A DNA stretch of 38,377 nt from Actinomycetes bacterium (lineage in GTDB: Bacteria > Actinomycetota > Actinomycetes > JACCUZ01). Positions 17,720 through 25,506 of the stretch are shown here, one piece after another. The DNA lies in contig DATHAP010000160.1 in assembly GCA_035489715.1 (NCBI GenBank), positions 1-38,377 on the forward strand, written 5' to 3'. Made by a program: the position numbers and the translations under genes. The notes below the pieces were generated by a model. It saw only the letters and a program-made list of their open reading frames with translations. It was not told the origin of the DNA and searched no databases. Positions within the stretch are counted from its first letter, which is position 1, and every line of letters starts with the position of its first letter.

Positions 17720-19000
17720 CTAGAAGAAGATCGACCGGCGGGCCATCAGCAGCCGGTAGAGGGTGTGCTGGATCGTCTCGCGCACCTGGTCGGTGAGGTT
17801 GAAGACCAGCATCGGGTCGTCGGCCGCGCCGAGGCCGTGGCCGTCGGTCTGGATCGGCTCGCCGAACTCGATGATCCACTTGCTGGGCAGCGGGATCGCC
17901 CCGAGCGGGCCGAGCCACGGGAAGGTCGGCGTGACCGGAACGTAGGGCAGCCCGAGCAGCCGGGCCAGCGTCTTCATGTTGCCGATGATCGGGTAGATCT
18001 CCTCCGCGCCGACGATCGAGCACGGCACGATCGGGACGCCGGCCCGCAGCGCTGCGGACACGAACCCGCCGCGGCCGAAGCGCTGCAGCTTGTACCGCTC
18101 GGAGAACGGCTTGCCGATGCCCTTGAAGCCCTCGGGCCAGACGCCGACCAGCTCGCCCCTGTTCAGCAACCGCTCGGCGTCGGCGTTGCAGGCCAGCGTG
18201 GTGCCGGTCTTGCGGGCCAGCTCGCTCACGACCGGCGTCGAGAACACCAGGTCGGCACCGAGCATCCGCAGGTGGCGATGCCCGGGGTGATGGTCGAGCA
18301 GGGCGATCTGGGTCATGATCGAGTCGAGCGGGATGGTGCCCGAGTGGTTGGCCACCAGGAGCGCGCCACCCTCGACCGGCACGTTCTCCAGCCCGCGGGC
18401 CTCGACCCGGAAGTAGCGCTCGTAGAGCGGCCGGACGAGAGCCAGCAGCACCTTGTCGGTCAGCTCCGGGTCGAAGCCGAACTCGTCCACCTGGACGTCA
18501 CCGGTGAGCCGGCGGCGGGCGAACGCGAGCACCGCGGCCAGCTTGCGCTCCCACTCCGGCAGGGCGGCGGTGGCGGCAGCCAGCGTCGCCTCGGCCGGCT
18601 CGGCCGTCGGCGACGTGCCGGCAGCCGCGTCGGAGCGCGCGGACCGGGGCCGGCGTCGGGACGCCGGCCGCTTGGCCGCCGCTCCGGTCGGTCTTCCGGC
18701 GGACGAGTCGGAGGAGGCGGATGAGCCCGAGGAGGCCGACGAGCTGGACGGGTCCGACGAGCCGGACGACGAGCCGGAGGGGTCCGACGAGGCGGACGGA
18801 GCCGGCGGAGCGGAGGGCGCCGGCCGGCGCGTCTGACCAGGGTCGACGACCGGGTCGTCCCCGGCACCCTCGATCAGCGGGCTGCGCCGCCGGCGCGCCC
18901 GCTCGCCACCGGCACGGCTGGCCCCCGCGGCTACCGCGTCCGCGGCGCGGCGGGAGGGGCGGTCGCCGCCGCCGATCGGGATGACCCGGGCGTCAGGCAC
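17720..19000 (-). CDS. lysophospholipid acyltransferase family protein (PlsC-like) with Ser-rich N-terminal region
   Basis: 426 residues. The first 160 or so are low-complexity, rich in Ser, Asp, Pro and Arg, and probably disordered. The acyltransferase domain follows from about residue 170. Block I reads LLVANHSGTIPLDS, block III GVWPEGFKGIGKPFSERYKLQRFGRGGFV, and block IV GVPIVPCSIVGAEEIYPII. The catalytic His is present, but the next Asp is at His+7 rather than the usual His+5, a spacing variant of this actinobacterial group. It likely acylates a lysophospholipid or related glycerolipid at the inner membrane face; the acyl acceptor is unknown. It overlaps the SDR gene by 8 nt, so the two are probably co-translated. 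The exact start within the low-complexity region is less certain. Confidence 0.87.
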   Translation of the reverse strand: MPDARVIPIGGGDRPSRRAADAVAAGASRAGGERARRRRSPLIEGAGDDPVVDPGQTRRPAPSAPPAPSASSDPSGSSSGSSDPSSSSASSGSSASSDSSAGRPTGAAAKRPASRRRPRSARSDAAAGTSPTAEPAEATLAAATAALPEWERKLAAVLAFARRRLTGDVQVDEFGFDPELTDKVLLALVRPLYERYFRVEARGLENVPVEGGALLVANHSGTIPLDSIMTQIALLDHHPGHRHLRMLGADLVFSTPVVSELARKTGTTLACNADAERLLNRGELVGVWPEGFKGIGKPFSERYKLQRFGRGGFVSAALRAGVPIVPCSIVGAEEIYPIIGNMKTLARLLGLPYVPVTPTFPWLGPLGAIPLPSKWIIEFGEPIQTDGHGLGAADDPMLVFNLTDQVRETIQHTLYRLLMARRSIFF

Positions 19001-20039
19001 GAGTCACCTCGCGGGCTCCGGGCGACCGGCCGACGACGTCGAGCACCGTGCGCTCCACGGCCTCGACGGTGTCTGCCGACAGCGGCCCGTGCAGCCCCTG
19101 CCGCGCCACGAAGTCGTCGAACGCCTCGCGCGTCGAGTAGCGCGGCTCGAAGCCGAGCACGTCGCGCATCCGGCTGGTGTCGACCACCCGGCCGTAGGCG
19201 AGGAAGCGCATCTGCTCCGGCGAGAAGTCCGCGACGCCGAGCCGCTTGAGCGCGCCGCCGATCCACGGCGCAGCGGGCTGCGGGAGCGGCACGGAGGGGC
19301 GCCCGGCGCGGCGGATCGCCTGCGACAGCAGCATTACGCCGTCACCGGCGATGTTGAAGGTGCCCCCGTGGTCGCCGAGGGTGGCCCGCCACAGCACCTC
19401 GAGGCCGTCCCGCTCGTGCACGAACTGCATCCGCGGGTCGAAGCCCAGGACGGTCGGCACGACCGGCAGCGAGAAGTACTGGGTCAGCGGGGTGCGCACC
19501 TTGGGGCCGACGAAGTTGGCGAACCGCAGCGTCGTGACCGCCACGTCGGGGCGGCGGCGGGCGAACCCGCGGACGTACCCCTCGACCTCCACCGAGTCCT
19601 TCGCGTAGCCCGAGCGGGCCAGCGCGTTGGGCTCCAGGTCCTCGGTGAACATCGCCGGGTCGCGCGGCGACGAGCCGTAGACGGCGGTCGACGACTTCAC
19701 GACCAGCTTGCGCACGCTGGGCGCCTTCTGGCACGCGGCGAGCAGCTGCATCGTGCCGATGACGTTGATCTCCTTCATGGTCGCCCGGCCACCCGCGTCG
19801 AGCGGGGTGGAAAGGACGGCCATGTGGACCACGGTGTCGACCTCGGCCTGCGCGATCACCTTGCCGATCACCGGGTTGCGGATGTCGGCGCGCACGAACT
19901 CCGCGTCACCCAGGTCGGTCTTGGGCGGGACGACGTCCACGCCGATCACCCGGGTGATGTCGGGGTCGGCCTGCAGCAGCTGGGTGAAGCGCCCGCCCAG
20001 GTAGCGCGAGACACCGGTGACCATGACCACCCGTGCCAC
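18993..20039 (-). CDS. NAD-dependent epimerase/dehydratase (extended SDR)
   Basis: 348 residues. The nucleotide-binding loop is MVTGVSRYLGGRFTQLL at residues 6-22, the acidic end of strand 2 is GVDVVPP, and DIRNPVIGKVIAQAEVDTVVHMA is typical of extended SDRs. The catalytic region reads VVKSSTAVYGSSPRDP and then SGYAKDSVEVEGY. A tyrosine is present, but the lysine expected four residues later is not; the only nearby Lys is two residues after it. The catalytic step may therefore be altered or lost. GTG at 20039 has a good Shine-Dalgarno (GGAGGAAGGGAG ending 6 nt upstream). It is co-oriented with the PlsC-like gene and the bS22-like gene, an arrangement I recognise as common in actinobacteria. 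Substrate unknown. Confidence 0.88.
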   Translation of the reverse strand: MARVVMVTGVSRYLGGRFTQLLQADPDITRVIGVDVVPPKTDLGDAEFVRADIRNPVIGKVIAQAEVDTVVHMAVLSTPLDAGGRATMKEINVIGTMQLLAACQKAPSVRKLVVKSSTAVYGSSPRDPAMFTEDLEPNALARSGYAKDSVEVEGYVRGFARRRPDVAVTTLRFANFVGPKVRTPLTQYFSLPVVPTVLGFDPRMQFVHERDGLEVLWRATLGDHGGTFNIAGDGVMLLSQAIRRAGRPSVPLPQPAAPWIGGALKRLGVADFSPEQMRFLAYGRVVDTSRMRDVLGFEPRYSTREAFDDFVARQGLHGPLSADTVEAVERTVLDVVGRSPGAREVTRA

Positions 20040-20058
20040 TGCGCGCTCCCTTCCTCCA

Positions 20059-20080
20059 GGCCCGGGCGACGGCCCGGGCC
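20059..20080 (-). other. GC-rich hairpin between the bS22-like and SDR genes
   Basis: A 9-bp inverted repeat (GGCCCGGGC at 20059-20067 and GCCCGGGCC at 20072-20080) with a 4-nt loop lies between the bS22-like stop and the SDR ribosome binding site. There is no T-run after it on the minus strand, so it is more likely an attenuating or mRNA-stabilising stem than a complete intrinsic terminator. Confidence 0.5.
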
Positions 20081-20085
20081 GCGGG

Positions 20086-20184
20086 CTACTTCTTGTTGCG
20101 ACGCTGGACGCGCGTCTTCTTCAGCAGCTTGCGGTGCTTCTTCTTCGCCATGCGCTTGCGGCGCTTCTTGATGACGGAACCCAC
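20086..20184 (-). CDS. bS22-like / AURKAIP1-COX24 domain small ribosomal protein, 32 residues
   Basis: A very short, extremely basic protein: [19 protein letters not shown], then [13 protein letters not shown]. The pattern [17 protein letters not shown] with a basic tail matches the actinobacterial small-subunit protein bS22, related to the AURKAIP1/COX24 C-terminal domain, which mycobacterial ribosome structures show bound to 16S rRNA. Size is as expected (about 32-33 residues). The GTG at 20184 is preceded by AAGG at suitable distance. It lies between a BldC-like regulator and the SDR gene, its usual neighbourhood. It is easily missed by gene callers because of its length. Confidence 0.9.
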   Translation of the reverse strand: MGSVIKKRRKRMAKKKHRKLLKKTRVQRRNKK

Positions 20185-20266
20185 GAAAGGACCTTCGTTT
20201 CGACGTGTTTCAGGACGATTGCCGTGCGCGGGCGGGCGAGAACACGCCCCGCGCTACCCACCGGTC

Positions 20267-20272
20267 ACTCTA
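20267..20272 (-). promoter_or_regulatory. -10-like box TAGAGT upstream of the bS22-like gene
   Basis: TAGAGT on the minus strand lies about 83 nt before the GTG at 20184. This would give an untranslated leader of roughly 70 nt. No convincing -35 is visible, so this is tentative. Confidence 0.3.
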
Positions 20273-20372
20273 CCCGGACGCCGGAGGACGGCCGACCGGG
20301 GCGGGACCGGCACGGTCGACGTGCCAGTGCACCGTCCACCGCGCCGGCGGACGGGGTCGGTCGCCGATGCCG

Positions 20373-20585
20373 TCAGGCGGTCTCGACGTAGGACTGGTCG
20401 AGGTAGTCGTGCACGGCCTTCTCGGGCACCCGGAAGGACCGGCCGACCCGCACGGCGGGCAGCGTGCCCGCGTGGACGAGTCGGTAGACGGTCATCTTGG
20501 ACACCCGCATGAGCGAGGCGACCTCGGCGACGGTGAGGAACGTGACCTCCGACAGAGGACGTTCGCTGGGACCCTGAGCAGCCAC
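20373..20585 (-). CDS. BldC/excisionase-type helix-turn-helix DNA-binding protein
   Basis: A 70-residue MerR-like winged-helix protein. FLTVAEVASLMRVSKMTVYRLVHAGTLPAVRVGRSFRVPEKAVHDYL (residues 16-62) is the full helix-turn-helix plus wing, the SinR/Xis-like HTH_17 type. Size and build resemble BldC, but sequence similarity to this separate actinobacterial group is closer. No integrase is nearby, so it is a chromosomal regulator rather than an excisionase. GTG at 20585 gives the compact protein; an upstream ATG at 20639 would add 18 residues lying within the likely untranslated leader. A candidate promoter with an overlapping dyad lies at 20652-20692. Confidence 0.9.
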   Translation of the reverse strand: MAAQGPSERPLSEVTFLTVAEVASLMRVSKMTVYRLVHAGTLPAVRVGRSFRVPEKAVHDYLDQSYVETA

Positions 20586-20652
20586 GACGCACCAGACCTT
20601 CAGCACGTGACGGGCCGCCGGCTTCCCCTCCGGCAGCACACAGACGTACGCG

Positions 20653-20692
20653 CTCTGGGGCCAGAGTAGGTGCGGATGTGCCCCATGGGAAA
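20653..20692 (-). promoter_or_regulatory. putative promoter of the BldC-like gene with overlapping palindrome
   Basis: On the minus strand TTTCCC (20687-20692) and TACTCT (20663-20668) are separated by 18 nt. The perfect inverted repeat CTCTGG-GG-CCAGAG (20653-20666) overlaps the -10 box and the expected start site, so a bound protein there would block transcription. Between this and the AlkB stop at 20860 I see no convincing gene. Confidence 0.5.
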
Positions 20693-20859
20693 GGGGTGAC
20701 CGAAATCAGCCGACCCTCGTACGCCGCCAGGTCACCCGTTCGGCGCCATCCCAGGTGCTGGCCCGCCACTCGACGGAGATCGTTTGCGACCTCCTGCAGG
20801 GCGACACGCCGCTGCGATGGTGTGTCGCGGACGCCGACGTCGCAGCGGATCTCGGGACC

Positions 20860-21525
20860 TCAGCGGTAGCGGGTGCCCAGCGGCTCGGCCGGCGGGCGGT
20901 CGCCGTCGAGGTGGGCGGTGTGCCGCAGCGTGATCGACATCCGGGGGCCGACGGCACGGGCGTCCTTGGGCACGGTGTGCTCCCACTCGTGCTGGCAGGC
21001 GCCGCCCATGACGACCAGGTCGCCGTGCCCCGGGTGGAGCTCGAGCCGCGTCCGCCCGCCCACCGGGCGCAGCAGGAAGCGCCGCCGGGAGCCGAGCGAG
21101 ACGGTCGCCACCAGCGGGTTGCGGTGGCTGTGCCGGTTGCGGTCGCCGTGCCAGGCGACGCTGTCGCGGCCGTCGCGGTAGAGGTTGACCCAGATCCGGT
21201 CGAAGGCCACCCGGTAGCGCTCGGAGAGGGCAGTGGCGATGTCGCGCAACGCGGCGGGCAGCTCGTCCGACGTCGCGTCAGTGGTCCAGCCGGCGGTGAG
21301 CCGTGGCTCGGGCAGCCGTCGGTCGTACATCTCGACGGTGCGCTGGGTGAACCGACCGGTGGCGACCAGCTCGGCGAACAGCTCGTCGGAGCCGGCCAGC
21401 CAGCCCGGCTCGTGCTCGACCCAGGACCGCTCGTCCAGGTCGAGACGGCGCAGCCCGGTGAAGCCCCCGTCGACAGCCGGCCGGCCGCCGTCGAAGAGCG
21501 AGCCCTGCAGCCCGATCTCGGTCAT
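20860..21525 (-). CDS. alkB: AlkB-like alpha-ketoglutarate-dependent dioxygenase
   Basis: 221 residues. The Fe(II) ligands are H126 and D128 in SVAWHGDRN and H183 in QHEWEHTVPK. The 2-oxoglutarate salt-bridge arginine is in RMSITLR near residue 195, with a second arginine at 201. The N-x-Y element is VNLYRDGRD, and FLLRPVGGRTRLELHPGHGDLVVMGG fits the jelly-roll core. Such enzymes remove 1-methyladenine and 3-methylcytosine lesions from DNA or RNA by oxidative demethylation. ATG at 21525 is chosen; the TACGGT box 6 nt upstream suggests a leaderless message. The gene sits between a conserved unknown and a BldC-like gene. Confidence 0.93.
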   Translation of the reverse strand: MTEIGLQGSLFDGGRPAVDGGFTGLRRLDLDERSWVEHEPGWLAGSDELFAELVATGRFTQRTVEMYDRRLPEPRLTAGWTTDATSDELPAALRDIATALSERYRVAFDRIWVNLYRDGRDSVAWHGDRNRHSHRNPLVATVSLGSRRRFLLRPVGGRTRLELHPGHGDLVVMGGACQHEWEHTVPKDARAVGPRMSITLRHTAHLDGDRPPAEPLGTRYR

Positions 21526-21531
21526 GTCCCG

Positions 21532-21537
21532 ACCGTA
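21532..21537 (-). promoter_or_regulatory. -10-like box TACGGT, leaderless context, alkB
   Basis: TACGGT on the minus strand ends 6 nt before the ATG at 21525, which would place the transcript start on or beside the start codon. No Shine-Dalgarno is seen between them. Confidence 0.5.
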
Positions 21538-21577
21538 CGTCGCGCGGCCGACAACGACCGGGTGCTCCACCGCGGGG

Positions 21578-22375
21578 TCAGTCCAGACCGGCGGCGGCGA
21601 GCAGGTAGGCGGTGACCGGCTGGTAGAGGTGCGGCGGCACGTTGTCGTCGAGCGGCACCGCCACGGCGACCTTGCCCTCCTTCTCGCCGACGAACAGCGC
21701 CGGGTCGTTCGAGTCGGCGAAGCCCACCGAGGTGACGCCGGCCTCGCCGGCACCCCCCACCCAGCCGTGGTCGCCCACCACGAGGTCCGGCAGGTCAACC
21801 CCCTCGTCGCGCAGCGCCGCGAGGATGCCCTCCATCGGCCGGGCCGAGTGCGTGTGGTTGAGCTCGCCGCGGGTGCTGACCATCGCGACGTCGGCGACAT
21901 AGCGGATCCGCCGGGTGACCCGGCCGACGCGGGTGGTGGTCTCGTAGCCGAAGCCGGCCGCCGGCGTCAGCACCTCGGTGCCTGCTCGCCGCAGCCCGGC
22001 GGCCACCGCGAGGTGCACCGGGAGCAGGCCCGCCGGGTGCCCGGTGGCGACGACCACCCGCGCTCCCGGCCGGGCCGCCGACCGCAGGTGGCCGGCCATC
22101 CGGTCCAGCCCGTCGATCGTCAGGTCCGGGTCGATCCGGTCCGGTCCGCGCAGGTAGCCGGCGTCCGGCGACACCCCCACCCGCTCGGCCATCAGGGCCA
22201 GGATGTCGCCGAGCCCCCACGACCCGGCGAAGGTGAGCCCGAACATCGCCTTCGACACCCCGGCCGCCAGGAAGCCGTACTTCAGCAGGTTGTCCTCGCG
22301 CGAGGTCGCCACGTCACCCGCGATGCGCGACTCGACGAGGTGGGCGCCCAGTGCTGCCCGGTCCGGTGCCGTCAC
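21578..22375 (-). CDS. conserved actinobacterial protein, often annotated as phosphatase; function uncertain
   Basis: 265 residues, no signal peptide or membrane span. Visible blocks are LVESRIAGDVATSREDNLLKYGFLAAG near the N-terminus, GARVVVATGHPAGLLPVHLAVAAGLRRAGTEVLTPAAG in the middle, and DLVVGDHGWVGGAGEAGVTSVGFADSNDPALFVGEKEGKVAVAVPLDDN near the C-terminus. The last contains several conserved Asp, Gly and Asn residues. I recognise it as a conserved neighbour of acuC in actinobacteria that databases tend to call phosphatase, but I see no classical phosphatase motif and do not assert that activity. GTG at 22375 overlaps the acuC stop as GTGA, so it is co-translated with acuC. Confidence 0.8.
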   Translation of the reverse strand: MTAPDRAALGAHLVESRIAGDVATSREDNLLKYGFLAAGVSKAMFGLTFAGSWGLGDILALMAERVGVSPDAGYLRGPDRIDPDLTIDGLDRMAGHLRSAARPGARVVVATGHPAGLLPVHLAVAAGLRRAGTEVLTPAAGFGYETTTRVGRVTRRIRYVADVAMVSTRGELNHTHSARPMEGILAALRDEGVDLPDLVVGDHGWVGGAGEAGVTSVGFADSNDPALFVGEKEGKVAVAVPLDDNVPPHLYQPVTAYLLAAAGLD

Positions 22376-23559
22376 AGTGCGAGCAGCCCGCCGAGGCCGT
22401 GCGACGGGAAGACCGCCCGCTGGGTGGCCAGGACCGCGCGGTCCACCGGGTCGGCCGGGTCGAACCCGTCGTGCCAGTCGGCCCAGGTGGGCGTGCGTCC
22501 GTCGGTCATCCGCTGCGGGGGCGTCAGGCCGTAGCGCTCGACGACGTACTCCCGCCATCCCTCCGGCACGTCGGTCGCCGGGTCCAGCGGCGTGCCGGCG
22601 GCCACCGCCAGCAGGTGGGTCCAGGCTCGCGGCACCACTTGGGCGAGCTCGTAACCGCCGCCCCCACACGCGACCCACCGGCCGCCGGCGTGCTCGTGCG
22701 CGAGGTCGTGCAGAGCGAGGTACGACCGGCGCTGGCCGTCGACGGTCAGGCCGAGGTGGGCCAGCGGGTCGAGCAGGTGGCTGTCGCAGCCGTGCTGGGT
22801 CACGAGCACCTGGGGGCGGAACTCGGCGAGCAGCGGCGGCACCACCGCGTGGAAGGCGCGCAGCCAGCCGGGGTCGATGGTGCCGGGCGGCAGCGCGACG
22901 TTGACGGCCGAGCCGTCGGCGGCCGGGCCGCCCACGTCGTCCGGGAAGCCGGTGCCGGGGAAGAGATAGCGCCCGCTCTCGTGCAGTGACACCGTCAGCA
23001 CCCGCGGCTCGTCCCAGAACGCGCGCTCGACGCCGTCGCCGTGGTGCACGTCGACGTCGACGTAGGCGACCCGCTCGGCGCCCTGCTCGAGCAGCCAGGC
23101 GATCGCCACGGCGGGGTCGTTGTAGACGCAGAAGCCGCTGGCCGCGCCGGGCATCGCGTGGTGCAGGCCGCCGGCGACGTTGACCGCGTGCTCGACCTCG
23201 CCGGCCCACACCGCGCGGGCGGCCTCGACGGTCGCGCCGACCACAAGTGCCGAGGCCTCGTGCATGTCCCGGAACGCCGGGGTGTCGGCGCTGCCGATGC
23301 CGTGCGAGAGGTCGGGGTGCGACGGGTCGGCGCCGGCCTTCTTGACCGCCGCGACGTAGTCCGCGTCGTGCACAAGACCGATCAGGTCGTCCGTCGCCGG
23401 CTCGGGCCGCACCATGCGGACGGCCGGCAGGTCGAGCACGCCCAGGTCGCGGGCCAGCCGCATCGTGAGGTCGAGCCGCAGCGGGTTGAGCGGGTGCTCG
23501 GGGCCGAGGTCGTAGCCGAGGACGGCCTCGTCCCACGGCACCAGCACCGTCCCGCTCAT
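22372..23559 (-). CDS. acuC: acetoin utilization protein AcuC, class I histone-deacetylase fold
   Basis: 395 residues. The zinc-dependent deacetylase motifs are all present: GGLHHAMPGAASGFCVYND (paired histidines 133-134), VAYVDVDVHHGDGVERAFW (zinc ligands D170 and H172), TQHGCDSHLLDPLAHL (third ligand D259) and CGGGGYEL (transition-state tyrosine). AcuC-type enzymes remove acetyl groups from lysines, in Bacillus from acetyl-CoA synthetase AcsA. ATG at 23559 is used; TAGCGT lies 7 nt upstream. It is followed by the conserved unknown gene through a 4-nt overlap. Confidence 0.95.
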   Translation of the reverse strand: MSGTVLVPWDEAVLGYDLGPEHPLNPLRLDLTMRLARDLGVLDLPAVRMVRPEPATDDLIGLVHDADYVAAVKKAGADPSHPDLSHGIGSADTPAFRDMHEASALVVGATVEAARAVWAGEVEHAVNVAGGLHHAMPGAASGFCVYNDPAVAIAWLLEQGAERVAYVDVDVHHGDGVERAFWDEPRVLTVSLHESGRYLFPGTGFPDDVGGPAADGSAVNVALPPGTIDPGWLRAFHAVVPPLLAEFRPQVLVTQHGCDSHLLDPLAHLGLTVDGQRRSYLALHDLAHEHAGGRWVACGGGGYELAQVVPRAWTHLLAVAAGTPLDPATDVPEGWREYVVERYGLTPPQRMTDGRTPTWADWHDGFDPADPVDRAVLATQRAVFPSHGLGGLLAL

Positions 23560-23566
23560 GCTCGTC

Positions 23567-23572
23567 ACGCTA
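23567..23572 (-). promoter_or_regulatory. -10-like box TAGCGT, leaderless context, acuC
   Basis: TAGCGT on the minus strand ends 7 nt before the acuC ATG. There is no Shine-Dalgarno in the remaining space. It lies in the 28-bp gap after the permease stop. Confidence 0.45.
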
Positions 23573-23587
23573 CCCGGGGCCACCTGG

Positions 23588-24772
23588 TCACTCGGTGCGG
23601 AGGGCGACCACCGGGTCCAGGCGTCCGGCCCGGCGGGCGGGTGCGACACCGAAGAAGATGCCGACCGCGGCCGACACCCCGAAGGCGAGGACCGGTGACC
23701 ACCACGCGATGACCGCGGGGAGCGGCGACACCGAGCTCACCAGCAGCGAGGCGCCGACGCCGAGCCCGATCCCGATCAGCCCGCCGACGACGCAGAGCAG
23801 CACCGCCTCGATGAGGAACTGCAGCAGGATGTCGCGCTGCCTGGCGCCCAGCGCCTTGCGCAGCCCGATCTCGCGGGTCCGCTCCCGGACGCTGACCAGC
23901 ATGATGTTGGAGACCCCGACGCCACCGACGAGCAGCGAGATCGCGGCGATGGCGGCGAGCACGAGGGTGAGCAGGCTGAGGATGCGCCCGATGGTGCCGA
24001 GGATCTGGGTCTGCGTGACCGCCGAGAACTCCTCGCCCTGGTAGGTCTCCTTCAGCGCCGACACCAGCTGCGGCCTCAGCTCCTCGACCCGGTCAGCTGT
24101 CGGGGCCTTCACGGCGAGGGCGTCGATCCGGTCCACGCCGAAGAGCCGTTGCGCGGCGGTCACCGGGATGTGCACCTCGGAGTCGCGGTCGACCCCGAAG
24201 GTCGACCCGACCTTCTCGAAGACGCCGATGACCCGGAACCGCACCCCGGCGATCGTCACCTGGCGGCCCAGCGGGTCCACGTCGCCGAACACCTTGGTCA
24301 CGACCGAGCTGCCGAGCACGGCGACGCGGCGGCGGGTGTCGACGTCGGAGGCGGTGATGTACTCGCCGCGGGCCAGCCGCCGGTCGAAGACGTTGGGCAC
24401 GTTCTCGTTGACGCCGTTGACGGTGACGAAGGCCGTACGTCGCCCGACCCCGACCGTCTCGCCCGACGCGACCGACACCGCGACCCGGTCGCGGTCCCCG
24501 ACGACCCGGCCGAGCGTCTCGACGTCGTCGAGGGTCAGCCGGCTCACCGACGGCGCGGAGCCGAACTCGAACTTGCCCGGCACCACGATGATGATGTTGG
24601 AGCCGAGGCCCTCGACCTGCTGCTCGACCTCCTGCTTGGCGCCGGCGCCGAGCGCCACCAGGATCACCACCGCGGCGACGCCGATGACGACGCCCAGCAT
24701 GGTCAGCGCGCTGCGCAGCCGGTTGGCGCGCAACGCGTCCAGCGCGACCCGGAACGCCTCGCCGGTCCTCAC
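23588..24772 (-). CDS. MacB/FtsX-type ABC transporter permease
   Basis: 394 residues with four membrane spans: one near residues 20-42 (LTMLGVVIGVAAVVILVALGAG) and three at the C-terminus (from about 265, 320 and 350). A large extracytoplasmic MacB periplasmic-core domain (about residues 50-260) lies between. The conserved cytosolic loop VRERTREIGLRKALGARQRDILLQFLIEA is the signature of FtsX-like permeases. With the ATPase and adaptor lipoprotein encoded upstream it forms a MacAB-like machine, which in Gram-positives usually exports peptides, lipids or drugs, or drives mechanotransmission rather than transport. The start overlaps the ATPase stop by 4 nt. Confidence 0.94.
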   Translation of the reverse strand: MRTGEAFRVALDALRANRLRSALTMLGVVIGVAAVVILVALGAGAKQEVEQQVEGLGSNIIIVVPGKFEFGSAPSVSRLTLDDVETLGRVVGDRDRVAVSVASGETVGVGRRTAFVTVNGVNENVPNVFDRRLARGEYITASDVDTRRRVAVLGSSVVTKVFGDVDPLGRQVTIAGVRFRVIGVFEKVGSTFGVDRDSEVHIPVTAAQRLFGVDRIDALAVKAPTADRVEELRPQLVSALKETYQGEEFSAVTQTQILGTIGRILSLLTLVLAAIAAISLLVGGVGVSNIMLVSVRERTREIGLRKALGARQRDILLQFLIEAVLLCVVGGLIGIGLGVGASLLVSSVSPLPAVIAWWSPVLAFGVSAAVGIFFGVAPARRAGRLDPVVALRTE

Positions 24773-25506
24773 GACGGCACCGCCGTGCTGCCTGCGTGGG
24801 ACACGCCGCCGTCGTCGGACTCGACCAGCCCGTCCCGCAGGGCGACCCGGCGTCGGGCCATCGCGGCCACCTCGAGGTCGTGGGTGACGACCACGACCGC
24901 GACGCCGCGCTCGGCGTTGAGCCGCTCGAGCACCGCCATCACCTCGGCGCCGCTGCGGGTGTCGAGGTTGCCGGTCGGCTCGTCGGCCAGCAGCAGGGTC
25001 GGCTCGCCGACCAGCGCCCGCGCGATCGCCACCCGCTGCTGCTCGCCGCCGGACAGCTGCCCGGGCCGGTGGCCGAGCCGGTGCCCGAGACCGACCGACT
25101 CGAGGGCGGCTGCCGCCCGGTCGCGACGGGCCGACCCACGCACGCCGCGGTAGACCAGCGGGAGCGAGACGTTGTCCAGGGCGCTGGTGCGGGTGAGCAG
25201 CTGGAAGGACTGGAACACGAAGCCGATCGTGCGGTTGCGCAGGGTCGCCAGCTCGGAGTCCGACATGGTCGACACGTCGCGCCCACCCACCCGCAGGGTG
25301 CCCGAGGTCGGCCGGTCGAGGCAGCCGAGCAGGTGCATGAGCGTCGACTTGCCGGACCCCGAGGGACCGACGATGGCGACGTACTCGCCCTCGTCGACGC
25401 GCAGGCTGACGCCCCGCAGCGCCTCGACCGAGACTCCGTCGAGCTGGTAGCTGCGCCGCACGTCCACGGCCTCGGCGGCCGCGAGCGTCGCGACGGGGCC
25501 GGTCAC
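24769..25506 (-). CDS. ABC transporter ATP-binding protein (MacB/LolD type)
   Basis: 245 residues. Walker A is GPSGSGKST at about 47-55, the Q-loop is in GFVFQSFQLLTR, the ABC signature is LSGGEQQRVAIARAL, Walker B is LLLADEPTGNLD, and the H-loop is VVTHD. The SYQLDGVSVEALRGVSL opening and the GNLD sequence are characteristic of the LolD/MacB subfamily paired with FtsX-like permeases. GTG at 25506 overlaps the adaptor stop as GTGA; the frame is open further upstream, but that part is the shadow of the adaptor gene. It energises the permease encoded next. Confidence 0.95.
   Translation of the reverse strand: MTGPVATLAAAEAVDVRRSYQLDGVSVEALRGVSLRVDEGEYVAIVGPSGSGKSTLMHLLGCLDRPTSGTLRVGGRDVSTMSDSELATLRNRTIGFVFQSFQLLTRTSALDNVSLPLVYRGVRGSARRDRAAAALESVGLGHRLGHRPGQLSGGEQQRVAIARALVGEPTLLLADEPTGNLDTRSGAEVMAVLERLNAERGVAVVVVTHDLEVAAMARRRVALRDGLVESDDGGVSHAGSTAVPS

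Noticed and set aside
20373-20585. Phage or integrative-element excisionase
   Set aside because: The HTH type is shared with excisionases, but there is no integrase, attachment repeat or composition shift nearby, and the bS22/SDR/PlsC neighbourhood is chromosomal.
20706-20840. Possible 44-codon minus-strand gene (from GTG about 20804: VSPCRRSQTISVEWRAST, ending WRRTRVG) between alkB and the BldC-like gene
   Set aside because: The tail looks mildly protein-like and AGGAGG is present, but no start codon stands at the right distance from it and I recognise no family.
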